NCBI GenBank assembly: GCA_020186115.1 | Contig: WSYJ01000119.1 | Span: forward strand, 1 to 64,000 | DNA length: 64,000 nucleotides | Source: Histomonas meleagridis | Lineage: Eukaryota > Parabasalia > Tritrichomonadida > Dientamoebidae | Direction of reading: 5' to 3' | In this document: piece after piece, positions 1 to 10,064 of the stretch | How positions within the stretch are numbered: the stretch's first letter is position 1 | Layout: each line of letters begins with the position of its first letter | Position numbers and translations under genes: made by a program | Notes under the pieces: model-generated | What the model was told of the DNA's origin: nothing | Database searches by the model: none | The model's input: the letters and a program-made list of their open reading frames with translations, nothing else

Positions 1-943
1 CAAATTAATATGTTTAGCGTTGATATTAATTCCTTTTTGCTCGAGAAGTAATTTTACTATTCCTGTATAACCTTTTTCAGATGCTTTAATAAGTGGTGTT
101 TGAAATATTGTTCACACAAATGAATGATTTCAAGATTTCCACCTGCAACTGCATAATCATCTGTGTTACTTACATTTGCACCATTCATAAGTAAATATTT
201 AAAACATTGAATCCAAAATATGCAGCATAATCAATTAATGTTACATCTTCTTGATTAATATATGTGTATCTTTCATAAAGTGATCGCTCAATAGTTTGGT
301 TAAAATCAAATTCATTTTGTGATGATATTTCTTGGAGTTTTTCTATTTCATCATTTCGAATTATCATCGCAATTTTTGATGGATTAACTCCTTCTTCAAT
401 TAACTTCTTATGAAGTTCCCAATCATTTTTTGAAAGTTCATCATAATTTTCTTTAATTTTATCTCCAAATTTTGTATGTTCCAATAATTTATTAATATCT
501 TCGGGATGCTTATGATGAAGAAAATATTTGTCGTGGAGATTTTCAAAAATTTCAAAATCAACTATTTTGTTAATAAACAAGTACTCAATAAGATAATAAG
601 CTTCAAATTTTTTTTTTTTTATTAAGAAGAAAATTTGTGAATATATCAAAAAAAAAGAATATTTGCTTTTGTGACTCTTTTCTAACGCCTCAATTTCTTT
701 CATAAAATTAAAATACAAATAAAGATCACTTGATTTCACAATATATAAAATATGTATCATTTGGATAATCAAAATGCTAAAGGGTAAGGAATAATTTTCA
801 TCAAATTTGTTAAATATTAAAGTTGAAGCTTGAGAAATGTTTTCTTTATTTAAATTAAAAATTGTTTGCTTAATTAATAATAATGTTTCCAACTCGTCAC
901 GAATGTTTTGACTGATGTCTTTTTCACCAGTTTGATTTTCCAT
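1..943 (-). pseudogene. Broken DUF3447/ankyrin gene
   Basis: The ATG at 943 opens a 252-codon frame matching the N-terminal half of the DUF3447 ankyrin proteins elsewhere in this window (DWELHK, RNDEIEKLQEISSQ and TLIDYAA are all present). The frame ends at 185 because about 4 bp are missing just after the YAAYFG codons, compared with the intact copy at 12765. In the shifted frame the homology resumes (CFKYLLMNGA-like, then AGGNLEIIHLCEQ) to about position 115. There the sequence jumps straight to an ankyrin cassette (TPLIKASEKGYTG-like) and runs off the window. The middle third of the protein is therefore deleted as well. The family is common in trichomonads and its function is unknown. Two independent lesions make this a pseudogene. 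Confidence 0.85.
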
Positions 944-1556
944 AAAAATGAAAAATTATTTGCGAAAAAAATTTGTAAACTTTTAACCTCAAATAGTCAA
1001 ATTTTTAAATTCAATTATGGCTTACGATCTTAAATTTGATTGAAACCGTATTGTCATTACAAGCTTGTTTCATTATTATCCCTATTTTCTTAAAAAAATG
1101 TGGAATATTATTCCCTCTATTGAGTTGATTCAATCTTCTTTTTCTCTCAAATATCTGAAAAAAGAAAGTGAAAGTACCTTATTTTAAGAAGGTTTTGTTA
1201 TATTTGAACTCTTATGAGTATTTATGAATGAGTTTATGCTTTTGGTAATGCCTTGAATTATTAGTCTCCAAATAAACGGTCGCCGATGTAAAGCAATCAA
1301 AAAGACATAATTTTTATCGATTCCCAGTAAACATGTATTTGTGTGTCCACTTTTTAGCTTCCAATGGTCAAATTTTGGTGGCCGGCGCAAAAAATAGAAA
1401 TTTATAATTTTTATTATTGAGTCAATGTTTTTTATAATAATTTTTGTCAAAAAAATAATTTTCTTATAAAATTATAAAATTCTTATAAAATGGAATTTAT
1501 AAATTGTAAATATTCTCTTAAAGAAATTTTATAAATTTAAATGAATTTAAAATAGT
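944..1556. other. Intergenic; ATG-less relic frame at 1184-1450
   Basis: Between two genes that both read leftward. The only notable content is an open stretch on the minus strand (1184-1450, 88 codons) with no in-frame ATG and no family I recognise. It includes an unusually GC-rich patch near 1380. It may be a relic of a coding sequence. Confidence 0.4.
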
Positions 1557-3713
1557 TTACTTATTTTTTTGCTTAAACATGTTATTTATCAAAGATTCTT
1601 TCATGCCAATTTTGTGTGATAAAATCTTTTTCGTAAATTCAAAAGCAAATTTTGGAAGAATTTCAGAAATATTTTCTTTTATATTTTCCAGATCCATTGT
1701 CATTACTTTAATTCCAATTTGAATGGATTTGATTTCTTTGTTTAACTCTTCAATTTCTAATAAAGCAAGAGTTTTACTGTATTCATGTATATCAATATTT
1801 AATGTTACCACTCCAAATGCATTGTATTTATATTGTAGAAAATGTGCTTTTAATTCCTTGATTATTCTTTTCCCAATAATTGTATAAAACTTTATTTTAT
1901 TTTCGCCAGAAATACAGTTTTTTGTTTCGTTTACCAATTTCTCAAAAAAATCACAAAATAATTTGCATGCTTTAGTTGCTTTATGTTCTATTTGTTTGTC
2001 GAGAAAGTCTGTTTTTTGTTGTTTATTAGAAAGTATTTTTCGAGTATTGGATATAATTAAATCGACACAATTTGATAATCCTTTTTCAATTTCTTTTTCA
2101 AGTTTTTCAATAAATTTTGCTTTAGATCTATTAAATCTAGCATGAGCTGTTGAATGATGAATAAGTATAGCTTTGAATGAATTTACATATTTTTCTTCAA
2201 GTAATAAAATAGATGAGTTTATCACCAATAATATTTTTAAATATGATTCTATATATCTACAATCATCAAAATTCATAAGATATTGAGAACAGCTTTTCAC
2301 AAATCCCTCAATATAGACACACAATGATTTGTCAAGAAAACATGTTATAATGCTTATCATGTTTTTCTCCATTTCTTCAGGAAGAGATAATAGAGCACAT
2401 CTTTCCCATGATTCATTAGCAATGCTCAAAATCTTAGAATATACAGTTTCATCAAATAATAAAAAAGGATCTATAACTTCATCATTTTTTAATAACTTTG
2501 AGATAATGTTAGTATTTCCTAATTTTTCGAGTTGATTCATTGGTTCTTCAATAATTTTTTCCATTGATTCACGAAGCACACATATTTCATATTCTCCATA
2601 AATTTGTTGGAAATCACGAAACACTTTATCAATAAGATTAAGAGAGGAATATTGCTTACTATCAAGTCTCCATATCTCTTCCAACATTTCTTTGGTTCTT
2701 TTATACATTTCATGTATCATGATACAAAATACAGACGAATTTTCTCTCATAAAGTAGTTAAGAACTTCGGAAACAAAATTTGAAACAAGTTGACCAAAAA
2801 TACAGCGAAGCAATTTCAGTTTTACTTGTTGAACAGGATCGAATATGACATCAATAAATTCCCAAGCCTTTCTACATTCTTTTATAATAGCGTTACAAAA
2901 TATATCAAATTTTTCATAAATAATATCTATAGGCTGCTTTAAAATTTCCTCATTAAAATGTAATTCAATATAATTTTTTTGAGTAAATAAAGGAAACATA
3001 TTAATATAGACCCTAATTGCTTCTTGTCCTATCCCTAAGAATGAAAGGGATTTTATAATATCAGAAAGTTCTTGTAATTCATACGAATCTTGTGTAAGCA
3101 TCTCCTTAAATTTATTGAGTAGTTGATTAGATAATATTTTTCTATATTCATCCAAATTATTCTTTGCAATTTCCACATTTGATTTTCCTTCTGTTAGATC
3201 AATTATTTTGATTAATTTTGATATATATTCTGCAATTAAATATGTATTTTCTGTTGGTAATATTTTATTGATTTTGGAAAGAGTGGTATTTAGATCCTTA
3301 TCTGAGTTAAATATTTGTATACATTCTAAATAGGTAATTATTGTATCGGCCTTTCTAACAATAGATGTTGCTGTTTCCAGAAGATCTGTAATATATGTAA
3401 ATTCAGTGGAAAGTTTTGAGCTATTCTCAGATAAACATTTTGATTGTAAATATATATTTGTAAGATTTGAATCAATAACTTTAAAATCGCTACAAAACTT
3501 TTCTTTAATAGTTGCAGCACTTTGATTTAAACATTGAAGTTCATTGATCTTTTCTTTTTGAAGTTCTTGTAGTTTCTTTTGATGTTGTAAAAGAGCAGCT
3601 TGAACATTCAGAAATTGAAACCCGATAATCTCTTTTTTCATACTTTTGTCTTGTTCATATGGCTTTAACATAATTTTATCCAAAATACATATAATGTCAT
3701 CAAATGGATCCAT
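1557..3713 (-). CDS. SEC10: Exocyst complex component Sec10 (EXOC5)
   Basis: Predicted 718-residue, almost entirely helical protein. The C-terminal third has the Sec10 pattern: a run around residues 555-570 (IEKLEKEIEKGL, then QQKTDF) aligns with the human EXOC5 stretch ending in QKKTDF. It is followed by the HFLQYKYNAFGVV segment, equivalent to the family's HLQQYSYSCMGG. The N-terminal 110 residues are predicted coiled coil. Sec10 is a subunit of the octameric exocyst, which tethers secretory vesicles at the plasma membrane. It bridges Sec15, bound to the Rab side, with the rest of the complex. Family length is about 700-870 residues, so this looks full length. The frame is open upstream to a TTG at 3722; the first ATG is at 3713 (MDPFDD). 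The assignment rests on recalled family patterns, not a search. Confidence 0.8.
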   Translation of the reverse strand: MDPFDDIICILDKIMLKPYEQDKSMKKEIIGFQFLNVQAALLQHQKKLQELQKEKINELQCLNQSAATIKEKFCSDFKVIDSNLTNIYLQSKCLSENSSKLSTEFTYITDLLETATSIVRKADTIITYLECIQIFNSDKDLNTTLSKINKILPTENTYLIAEYISKLIKIIDLTEGKSNVEIAKNNLDEYRKILSNQLLNKFKEMLTQDSYELQELSDIIKSLSFLGIGQEAIRVYINMFPLFTQKNYIELHFNEEILKQPIDIIYEKFDIFCNAIIKECRKAWEFIDVIFDPVQQVKLKLLRCIFGQLVSNFVSEVLNYFMRENSSVFCIMIHEMYKRTKEMLEEIWRLDSKQYSSLNLIDKVFRDFQQIYGEYEICVLRESMEKIIEEPMNQLEKLGNTNIISKLLKNDEVIDPFLLFDETVYSKILSIANESWERCALLSLPEEMEKNMISIITCFLDKSLCVYIEGFVKSCSQYLMNFDDCRYIESYLKILLVINSSILLLEEKYVNSFKAILIHHSTAHARFNRSKAKFIEKLEKEIEKGLSNCVDLIISNTRKILSNKQQKTDFLDKQIEHKATKACKLFCDFFEKLVNETKNCISGENKIKFYTIIGKRIIKELKAHFLQYKYNAFGVVTLNIDIHEYSKTLALLEIEELNKEIKSIQIGIKVMTMDLENIKENISEILPKFAFEFTKKILSHKIGMKESLINNMFKQKNK

Positions 3714-4081
3714 TAAAATCAAAAACTATTTTGCTTTTGCGGCTTAAATGGTTCCTTTAATTACTATAATTTTTTTAATTAAATATTGGAATACTCTCGC
3801 TAAAATAAATATGTTAAAGTTAATTAGCAAGTAAAAAATATTCTTGTGAATAAATTGAAGATGTTTTAACAAATAAATTTTATTTGGTTTTTGAAATCAT
3901 GATTAGCTACAATTTTAGAAAAAAAAAAATTTTAAGTTTTGAAATCCATTTAACAAATCAATGTTATTTTCACTTGATTCTTCTATGCAAATTAAACAGA
4001 AACAAAAAAGATTCAAATTAAGATTCCAAAGTTAAATTTGATCGGCCGAAAATAAATTCAATTATAAATAATCGTACTATA
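3714..4081. other. Divergent intergenic region
   Basis: 368 bp between the Sec10 start (minus) and the J-domain protein start (plus). It must carry both promoters. It is AT-rich with homopolymer A runs near 3920, and I see no clear motif, RNA or repeat. Confidence 0.5.
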
Positions 4082-5776
4082 ATGCTCTTCCATCTCCTTT
4101 TTCTGTTTATTGTTACCGGTTTATCAACTCTTAAACAAGGTGATGACCCTTACAAAATACTCGATGTTCCTAAGTCAGCAACAAGACAAGAAATTAAAGC
4201 TTCATTTAGAAAACTTACAATGAAATATCATCCAGATTTAAATAAAAATGAAGATACCACAGCAAAGTGGGTGAAAATCAATGATGCTTATGAGCTTTTA
4301 AACGATCCAGATAGGAAAGCACTTTATGATCGTTTTGGATCAATTGCTGACGAAATACCAACAACTTCATCAAAATCAGAGAACCCATTTGCAGACTCTG
4401 ACGAACACTTTTTTGCTCAATCAGATAACATTCATATTGAACCAAAGACACCACTTGCAACAGTTGTTAATTATGAAAGTTTTATTTCCGATGGAAACGA
4501 AATATTGTTTTTAGTTTATAGTTCAATGGCATGTCCTGAATGCCAACAGACTCTTCAAATCTTTGAAAAATTTGCAGAAAGATATCAAAAGTATTGCAAA
4601 TGCGTCAGAATTGATGTTGCTTACAGTGCTAGCCTTGCTAAGGACCTAGGAGCTGAAGGGATGCCAACAATTCTTTATTACAAGAAAACCGAGCAAGGCA
4701 AAATTTCCGATTATATTCCATACAAAATCACGCAAGTTCGTCAAATTTCACAATTTCTTGCTTCCCATTGGAGTTGTTCTGTGAATATTATCAATACAGA
4801 GAAAGAATTTGATGATTTTATGAATGATTCAATGGGTTCAATTAAAGTCATCCAATTTGCTTCCACACCCCAACCCAGCATTCAGTACAATTATCTTGCC
4901 CATTTATTCCACAAAAATGTTACATTTGCATTAATTCCGAAAACCGCCAAATCTCTTCTTTCCAAGTACAAAGTTAATTCTTTCCCAACTTACTTAATGT
5001 TTCGCCACAGCCTTTCAAGTCCAACATATTTCACTTCCATTAAACCACTCCAAAACACGCTCGTTGATTTGGGGTACCCCATTATGATGCGTTTGCATCG
5101 TTACAATTTCCAAAGCGAATGTTCACCCAAATGTTTAGTACGTTATGGGGAAGGATCTAAAGATTTAATTCGCTCTTTATCAACATATAAATTTTCGACC
5201 TATTTTGTAAGTAGTTCTTCTTCATCACTTAAATCCTTAAACATTTCAATTAATCAATGGGTTTTCATTAATACCAAAGAAAAATATTATGTTCCGATCA
5301 ACAATGATAATTATGAACCGAATAATCTTCAAGAATTCATTAATGATTTTGATAAAATCGAAGATAATGAAAAGATTAAACTTCCGGATGATTTTAATCT
5401 TGATTTTGAACTAAGTTATTTCTTTAAAATGTTTAAATTAAATTATATTAATCGATTAATAATTTATGTTCGTTCACATTTCCAATTATTATTGGTCATG
5501 GGCGCTGTTTCAATTGACTTAATTTGGTTCTTGATCGGAAAATTAAGAAAAGCAAATAAGAAAAACAAAGAAAAGAAAAACAGAAGAGAAAAAATTAATA
5601 TAAAAAATGAAGAAATCGAAAAAATAGAAAATGAAGAGAAGAAATTGTTAAAAGAAAATAAGAAATCAAGAAAGGAAAGAATGCAGACAATGGCCGACGA
5701 TGAAACAGAAGAAAAGAAAAAGGAAGAAATAGATCAACAAGAAAAAGATGATTTTCTTGATGGAAAAATTCATTAA
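4082..5776 (+). CDS. ER J-domain protein with thioredoxin-like domain (DNAJC16-like)
   Basis: 564 residues. A hydrophobic signal peptide (residues 1-16) leads into a J domain at about 22-86 with the diagnostic HPD at 50-52 and a YDRFG end. A thioredoxin-like fold follows at about 120-230, with a CPEC motif at 151-154 in the CxxC position (SSMACPEC). A further region has weaker thioredoxin-like character. One membrane segment lies at about 470-489. The tail is strongly charged (Lys/Glu, predicted coil), so the J and thioredoxin parts should face the ER lumen and the tail the cytosol. The order signal, J, thioredoxin, TM matches DNAJC16/ERdj-type co-chaperones, which recruit Hsp70/BiP. Whether CPEC is redox active is inferred only. 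Confidence 0.82.
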   Translation: MLFHLLFLFIVTGLSTLKQGDDPYKILDVPKSATRQEIKASFRKLTMKYHPDLNKNEDTTAKWVKINDAYELLNDPDRKALYDRFGSIADEIPTTSSKSENPFADSDEHFFAQSDNIHIEPKTPLATVVNYESFISDGNEILFLVYSSMACPECQQTLQIFEKFAERYQKYCKCVRIDVAYSASLAKDLGAEGMPTILYYKKTEQGKISDYIPYKITQVRQISQFLASHWSCSVNIINTEKEFDDFMNDSMGSIKVIQFASTPQPSIQYNYLAHLFHKNVTFALIPKTAKSLLSKYKVNSFPTYLMFRHSLSSPTYFTSIKPLQNTLVDLGYPIMMRLHRYNFQSECSPKCLVRYGEGSKDLIRSLSTYKFSTYFVSSSSSSLKSLNISINQWVFINTKEKYYVPINNDNYEPNNLQEFINDFDKIEDNEKIKLPDDFNLDFELSYFFKMFKLNYINRLIIYVRSHFQLLLVMGAVSIDLIWFLIGKLRKANKKNKEKKNRREKINIKNEEIEKIENEEKKLLKENKKSRKERMQTMADDETEEKKKEEIDQQEKDDFLDGKIH

Positions 5777-5934
5777 ATAAATCTATCGCACATTCAAAAT
5801 TTCTATTGAGAACTCAAAAAGTGGTTTTTCAGAGATTTATTTCCATTTTGGCGCACGATAGAAAAATGTAATTTAAAATGTAAAAAGTGATTAAAAACAT
5901 TAGGAAATGAAGGAATTAATACAGAGTGTTATTG

Positions 5935-6462
5935 CTATGTTGATTTTCGAATGACATTTTTTCCGTCAAAAGAATAATTGTGAAGATGAGGAGAAAGTAA
6001 TTCCCAATTCTCATCCATCCATTTGATCATCACTGATTTGCGACGTTTGGCATCCCTGTCTTGGGTGATTTGAGCATCTTTAGCAAGATTAGATGAAAGA
6101 ATCTTGAGTTCAGCTAAAGAAATGCTAGATCCAAAAATCCTTTGGATTTCCTTCCACGGCCTACTTTTTTTCCAATCGAAATTTCTTAGGCGTGTTGCGA
6201 TTCTGATTGTTTCTTCTGAAAATTCAGAATTGTTAAGTTGTGTTTTGTCTAATGAGTTGCTTATAATACCAAGAAGAGATGCTTCATCACCTACATTATT
6301 TTTTGTATTAAAATTTGCAGTTGTAATTATTGGTTGTGATAAGATATCAGACAAATTTTCAAGATTTTTAATTGAGTCTTGTAAATATTCTGGGTTTGAT
6401 CTTAAAAGTTCGATTAAATAATCTCCTAATCTTCTTAATTCTGTGATTTCTTTGTTTGTCAT
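5935..6462 (-). CDS. Conserved-looking hypothetical protein, 175 aa
   Basis: I do not recognise a family. The protein is hydrophilic and mostly helical. Its most structured part is residues 95-160, which is rich in Trp and basic residues (NFDWKKSRPWKEIQ, then MIKWMDENWELL). That region could be a small DNA- or protein-binding helical domain of SANT/Myb size, but the usual Trp spacing is not clear. No signal peptide or membrane segment is seen. The start ATG at 6462 is supported by a GACCGTTAA motif 12 nt upstream, of the type found before other genes here. The gene is convergent with the J-domain gene (158 bp between stops) and 60 bp from the end of the next gene on the same strand. Confidence 0.65.
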   Translation of the reverse strand: MTNKEITELRRLGDYLIELLRSNPEYLQDSIKNLENLSDILSQPIITTANFNTKNNVGDEASLLGIISNSLDKTQLNNSEFSEETIRIATRLRNFDWKKSRPWKEIQRIFGSSISLAELKILSSNLAKDAQITQDRDAKRRKSVMIKWMDENWELLSPHLHNYSFDGKNVIRKST

Positions 6463-6474
6463 AAAGAATAAAAA

Positions 6475-6483
6475 TTAACGGTC
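6475..6483 (-). promoter_or_regulatory. CCGTT-type upstream element
   Basis: Reads GACCGTTAA on the coding strand, 12 nt before the ATG at 6462. It is one of a recurrent set of CCGTT(T/A)A motifs in this window. Confidence 0.45.
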
Positions 6484-6521
6484 AATACGAAAAAATAAAA
6501 AACATGTTTTTACAAAAATAA

Positions 6522-7229
6522 TTATGAGTAAACACCACCCATGTTTGCTTCGCGAATTTTGGCAATGTGAAATGAATGTTGTGATATTTGAGCAGTATCA
6601 ACTTGAATGATATCATTGAATGAATCTGCCCATAACTTGATTGATTCGGCTGAAGCACCGTTTAATGTTTCTACAACGCAACATACTTCCACGTCAACAT
6701 CTTTGATCTCTCCAAATAGAAGCAGCCCAGCGGAAATATTAAAAACCTTATTGTTAATTGGAAGTTTTTTCTCTTTATTTTTTCTTGAGAGGTAAAACAA
6801 CGTTGGTGCTTCTACTTCTCCATGAAAATCTTTTTGATTGATTGAATCTAGAACAATAATTCTTTCAGGTTTAACGAGTTCAAAAATTGTATCAACACAT
6901 TCTCTTGTACATAACTCAGGTCTTTCAAACGAGATTAGTGTGACATTATTAAATTTGAAAACTTCATTCCTAATAGATCGAACGAATTGTAAAACTGGCT
7001 CTTTTCCATTTGAATAATCAATGGGGTTTGTGATATCATTAGTTGTAATGACAAAATATCCTATTGGCATCAAATTTAAATTTTCAGTAATTGCTGATAT
7101 TAATGAACAGGACGAAGGTGTAACAGAACAAATACAAACCTTATTTGTTATATCACCTCCAGAATATTTTAATGTAAAAATTTGGTGATCTTCCTCAGAA
7201 AGATCTTCAAATGCAAAAATTGTTTCCAT
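6522..7229 (-). CDS. Possible proteasome assembly chaperone 1-like protein
   Basis: 235 residues, soluble, with alternating strand/helix character. There is a central hydrophobic strand (RIIVLDSI) followed by a charged loop. A C-terminal half ends in a helix-rich stretch (ESIKLWADSFNDII). The pattern of a strand IVLDS, a loop containing FYLSRK, then an A/G-LLLFGEI segment with VEVCCVVE is reminiscent of the PAC1/PSMG1 family. That family pairs with PAC2 to scaffold the proteasome alpha ring. This is recalled similarity and is weak. The start ATG at 7229 is only 43 bp from the divergent glucosidase II start at 7273, so the two share a very short bidirectional promoter containing a TAACCGTTA element. 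Confidence 0.4.
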   Translation of the reverse strand: METIFAFEDLSEEDHQIFTLKYSGGDITNKVCICSVTPSSCSLISAITENLNLMPIGYFVITTNDITNPIDYSNGKEPVLQFVRSIRNEVFKFNNVTLISFERPELCTRECVDTIFELVKPERIIVLDSINQKDFHGEVEAPTLFYLSRKNKEKKLPINNKVFNISAGLLLFGEIKDVDVEVCCVVETLNGASAESIKLWADSFNDIIQVDTAQISQHSFHIAKIREANMGGVYS

Positions 7230-7253
7230 TTTATAACCATTTTAACGCAAAAA

Positions 7254-7262
7254 TAACCGTTA
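7254..7262 (+). promoter_or_regulatory. TAACCGTTA in a 43-bp bidirectional promoter
   Basis: TAACCGTTA lies 10 nt before the glucosidase ATG (7273) and 24 nt before the divergent ATG (7229). The core is nearly palindromic, so it could serve both genes. Confidence 0.45.
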
Positions 7263-7272
7263 AGAATAAAAA

Positions 7273-9948
7273 ATGTTTATATTGTTTCTTCAAGCCATTA
7301 TTTGTGTTGAAGAAACAGAATATAAACAGTGTGAACAGGTTGGATACTGTTATCGGAATCGTGAAGTTACAAAACAATATTGGAAATTATTAAGAAATTC
7401 CTTCGAATTCCATTCTGATTATTTCCAAGCTCTAATTTTAGATGAAAAACATGACAAACAACTTGTTCTTTTTATATATTTTTTGCAATCAGGAATACGT
7501 TTTAGGATAGAACCAACTGAATCAGAATCATTCAAACGTTATGACACTGCTAAAGATAACACTATCATAAATTCTACTGAATTATTACTTACATGTCAAA
7601 TTAATCATGGCCAAAATCAAACACATATTTTCCTCAGGTGTTTTGATACAACAGTTACTATCTCTATCAATCCATTTTTTGCGACTATCTCTGATAGGCT
7701 TGGTAAGATTGTTACTATCAATTCAGATGACACAGCAATTTTTGAATTTAACCGTGATCGAACCAAATATCCACATTTATTTGATAGCAATGATTTTAAT
7801 GGCATTATAGACAAAATTCCTAATGGGCCCACTTCTGTTGCGCTTGACTTTTTATGGCATGGTGACAATGTTCGTCTTCATGGATTACCAGAGCACACGT
7901 TAAACTTAACGTTACCATTTACTACAATTCGGCATCGTAAAAACGAAGGAATTGAATATCAACCAATCACAGATCCGATTCGACTTTTTAATGTTGACAT
8001 TCATCGTTATGAAATCGGTAATCCGATGTCAATGTATGGCAGTATTCCATTTCTTTTAAGTCGTACAACACGACGTTCATCAGGAATATTTTGGTCAAAT
8101 CCGACAGAAACGTGGGTTGATATTAATGAAGAACGTGGTGGCTTAAACACGCGATTTTTATCAGAAGGAAGTTTTATTGACTTTTATATCTTTGAAGGGC
8201 CTTCACCGAAAGAAGTTATAAATGAATATTTACATATAACAGGATTTCCACAACTTCCACAAACATTTTCATTTGGATTTCATATGAGTCGATGGGGCTA
8301 TGAAAGTAGTACTGAAGTTCGTCAAGTTATTCAATCATTAGATGAAGCGTTAATTCCACACGAATCAATCTTTCTTGACATTGATCATACGGATGATAAA
8401 ATGTATTTTACGTTTCATCCTCAAAATTTTTATGATGTTGAAGCATTACAAGATGAAATTGATCCACTTGAAAGAAAACTTGTTGCAATTATTGATCCGC
8501 ATTTAAAAGTTGATTATAATTACCCAATATTTGATCAAGCATATAAACATAAATATTTAGTGACAACTCGATTAAGTAATGAATACGTTTCGAATTGTTG
8601 GCCAGGAGAATCAGTATGGATTGACTTTTTAAATCCTTGGGCATGTGAATGGTGGGAAACGTTATATGATTTTAAGAATTATAAAGGAAGTACATTAACA
8701 TTATATATCTGGAATGATATGAATGAGCCATCAGTCTTTGGCGTACCAGATCATACATTCCCACGTGATTTAATCCATTATGGAAACATAGAAAATAGAG
8801 AAGTTCATAATATATATGGACAAAAAATGATCGCTTCGACATATAATGGTTTAATGAAACGTGACGATGATATGGATGATCGACCATTCATATTAACACG
8901 TTCTTTTTTCGCGGGATCACAAAAATATGCATTTACATGGACAGGAGATAATTCTGCGACGTGGGAACACTTAAGAGTTTCTTTGCCAATGATTCTTTCA
9001 TTGGGTGTAAGCGGAATGCCTTTCGTGGGCGCTGACGTTGGTGGATTCTTTGACTCGCCAAGTTTGGAGCTTCTCGTTCGTTGGTTCCAACTCGCCGCTT
9101 GGTGTTATCCATTCTTTAGATGTCATTCGCATCATAAAAGCGAAAGAAGAGAGCCTTACTTATTAAAAGGAGGATATTCGGAGGCAGTAAAGTTGGCAAT
9201 AAGAGAAAGATATATGTTGTCCCCTTATTGGTATACATTGGCAAGAATTGCAAATGTTTCGGGTGAACCTTTGGTGAGACCGATTTGGTGGGAATTCCCA
9301 AACGAAACAAAATTTGCTGATGTGGAAGATTGCGTAATGGTAGGGAGGTCAATTTTAGTATTACCTGTGCTGGAGGAAAAACAAACTCAAAAAAAGGTTT
9401 GGCTTCCTTTGCAAAGATGGTTCGATTTTAGAACGTTAAGAGAAAAAACAAACAAGAAAACCGCCGAATCCTTTGAAACGCCCCTATCGGTAACCCCTGT
9501 GCTAATTAGGGGTGGCTCGATTTTGCCCGTTAAAACATGGATGAGAAGAACAACTTATTTGATGTTAAATGATCCATTTACATTAATAGTGGCATTGGAT
9601 GATCAAGGAAATGCAAAGGGAGAGTTGTATTTGGATGATGGAATGACATTTCAATTTTTGAAAAATGATTTCATTCATAGAATATTTACATATGAAAATG
9701 GTGTCCTTAAAAATACAAAGCACAACGAAACAGAAATCGAAAAAGGTGAGTTCGTCAATAAGTATAGAGCAAAAATCGAAAGAATTAAAGTTGTAGGATT
9801 TGAAAGAAAACCTATCTCAGTGAAAGATGAAAATGGAAATAAGTTTGAAATAGAGTATATTGATGAGGTATTGGTTATTCATAGAGTGAATCTACCAATT
9901 AAAGAAAATTGGAAAATTACTTTCGATTTTATTGACAACGAATTATAA
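7273..9948 (+). CDS. ER alpha-glucosidase II catalytic subunit (GH31)
   Basis: 891 residues. A short hydrophobic leader (MFILFLQAIICVEE) is followed by the Cys-containing N-terminal signature of glucosidase II/GH31 enzymes (KQCEQVGYCYRNR). The GH31 core has the nucleophile motif WNDMNEPS (Asp482), the acid/base motif TWTGDN (Asp559), and the GVSGMPFVGADVGGF stretch. A C-terminal beta domain follows. The enzyme trims the inner glucoses from Glc2Man9GlcNAc2 on nascent glycoproteins in the ER lumen. No KDEL-type signal is present, as expected for an alpha subunit held by a beta subunit. Parabasalids make truncated N-glycans, so the real substrate here could differ; a lysosomal or secreted alpha-glucosidase is the alternative. 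Catalytic residues appear intact. Confidence 0.92.
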   Translation: MFILFLQAIICVEETEYKQCEQVGYCYRNREVTKQYWKLLRNSFEFHSDYFQALILDEKHDKQLVLFIYFLQSGIRFRIEPTESESFKRYDTAKDNTIINSTELLLTCQINHGQNQTHIFLRCFDTTVTISINPFFATISDRLGKIVTINSDDTAIFEFNRDRTKYPHLFDSNDFNGIIDKIPNGPTSVALDFLWHGDNVRLHGLPEHTLNLTLPFTTIRHRKNEGIEYQPITDPIRLFNVDIHRYEIGNPMSMYGSIPFLLSRTTRRSSGIFWSNPTETWVDINEERGGLNTRFLSEGSFIDFYIFEGPSPKEVINEYLHITGFPQLPQTFSFGFHMSRWGYESSTEVRQVIQSLDEALIPHESIFLDIDHTDDKMYFTFHPQNFYDVEALQDEIDPLERKLVAIIDPHLKVDYNYPIFDQAYKHKYLVTTRLSNEYVSNCWPGESVWIDFLNPWACEWWETLYDFKNYKGSTLTLYIWNDMNEPSVFGVPDHTFPRDLIHYGNIENREVHNIYGQKMIASTYNGLMKRDDDMDDRPFILTRSFFAGSQKYAFTWTGDNSATWEHLRVSLPMILSLGVSGMPFVGADVGGFFDSPSLELLVRWFQLAAWCYPFFRCHSHHKSERREPYLLKGGYSEAVKLAIRERYMLSPYWYTLARIANVSGEPLVRPIWWEFPNETKFADVEDCVMVGRSILVLPVLEEKQTQKKVWLPLQRWFDFRTLREKTNKKTAESFETPLSVTPVLIRGGSILPVKTWMRRTTYLMLNDPFTLIVALDDQGNAKGELYLDDGMTFQFLKNDFIHRIFTYENGVLKNTKHNETEIEKGEFVNKYRAKIERIKVVGFERKPISVKDENGNKFEIEYIDEVLVIHRVNLPIKENWKITFDFIDNEL

Positions 9949-10064
9949 TATATTTTTTGTTCTAAATATAAATAAAAATGTTTTCTTTTCTATTTTGATC
10001 TTTAAAAATGTTTTAAGATTTGGAAATGATGAAATAAAATCTAACAAACCCAGTCAATCTAGAA

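Noticed and set aside
1184-1450. 88-codon minus-strand frame as a gene
   Set aside because: It has no ATG in frame and no recognisable domain. Kept only as a possible relic.
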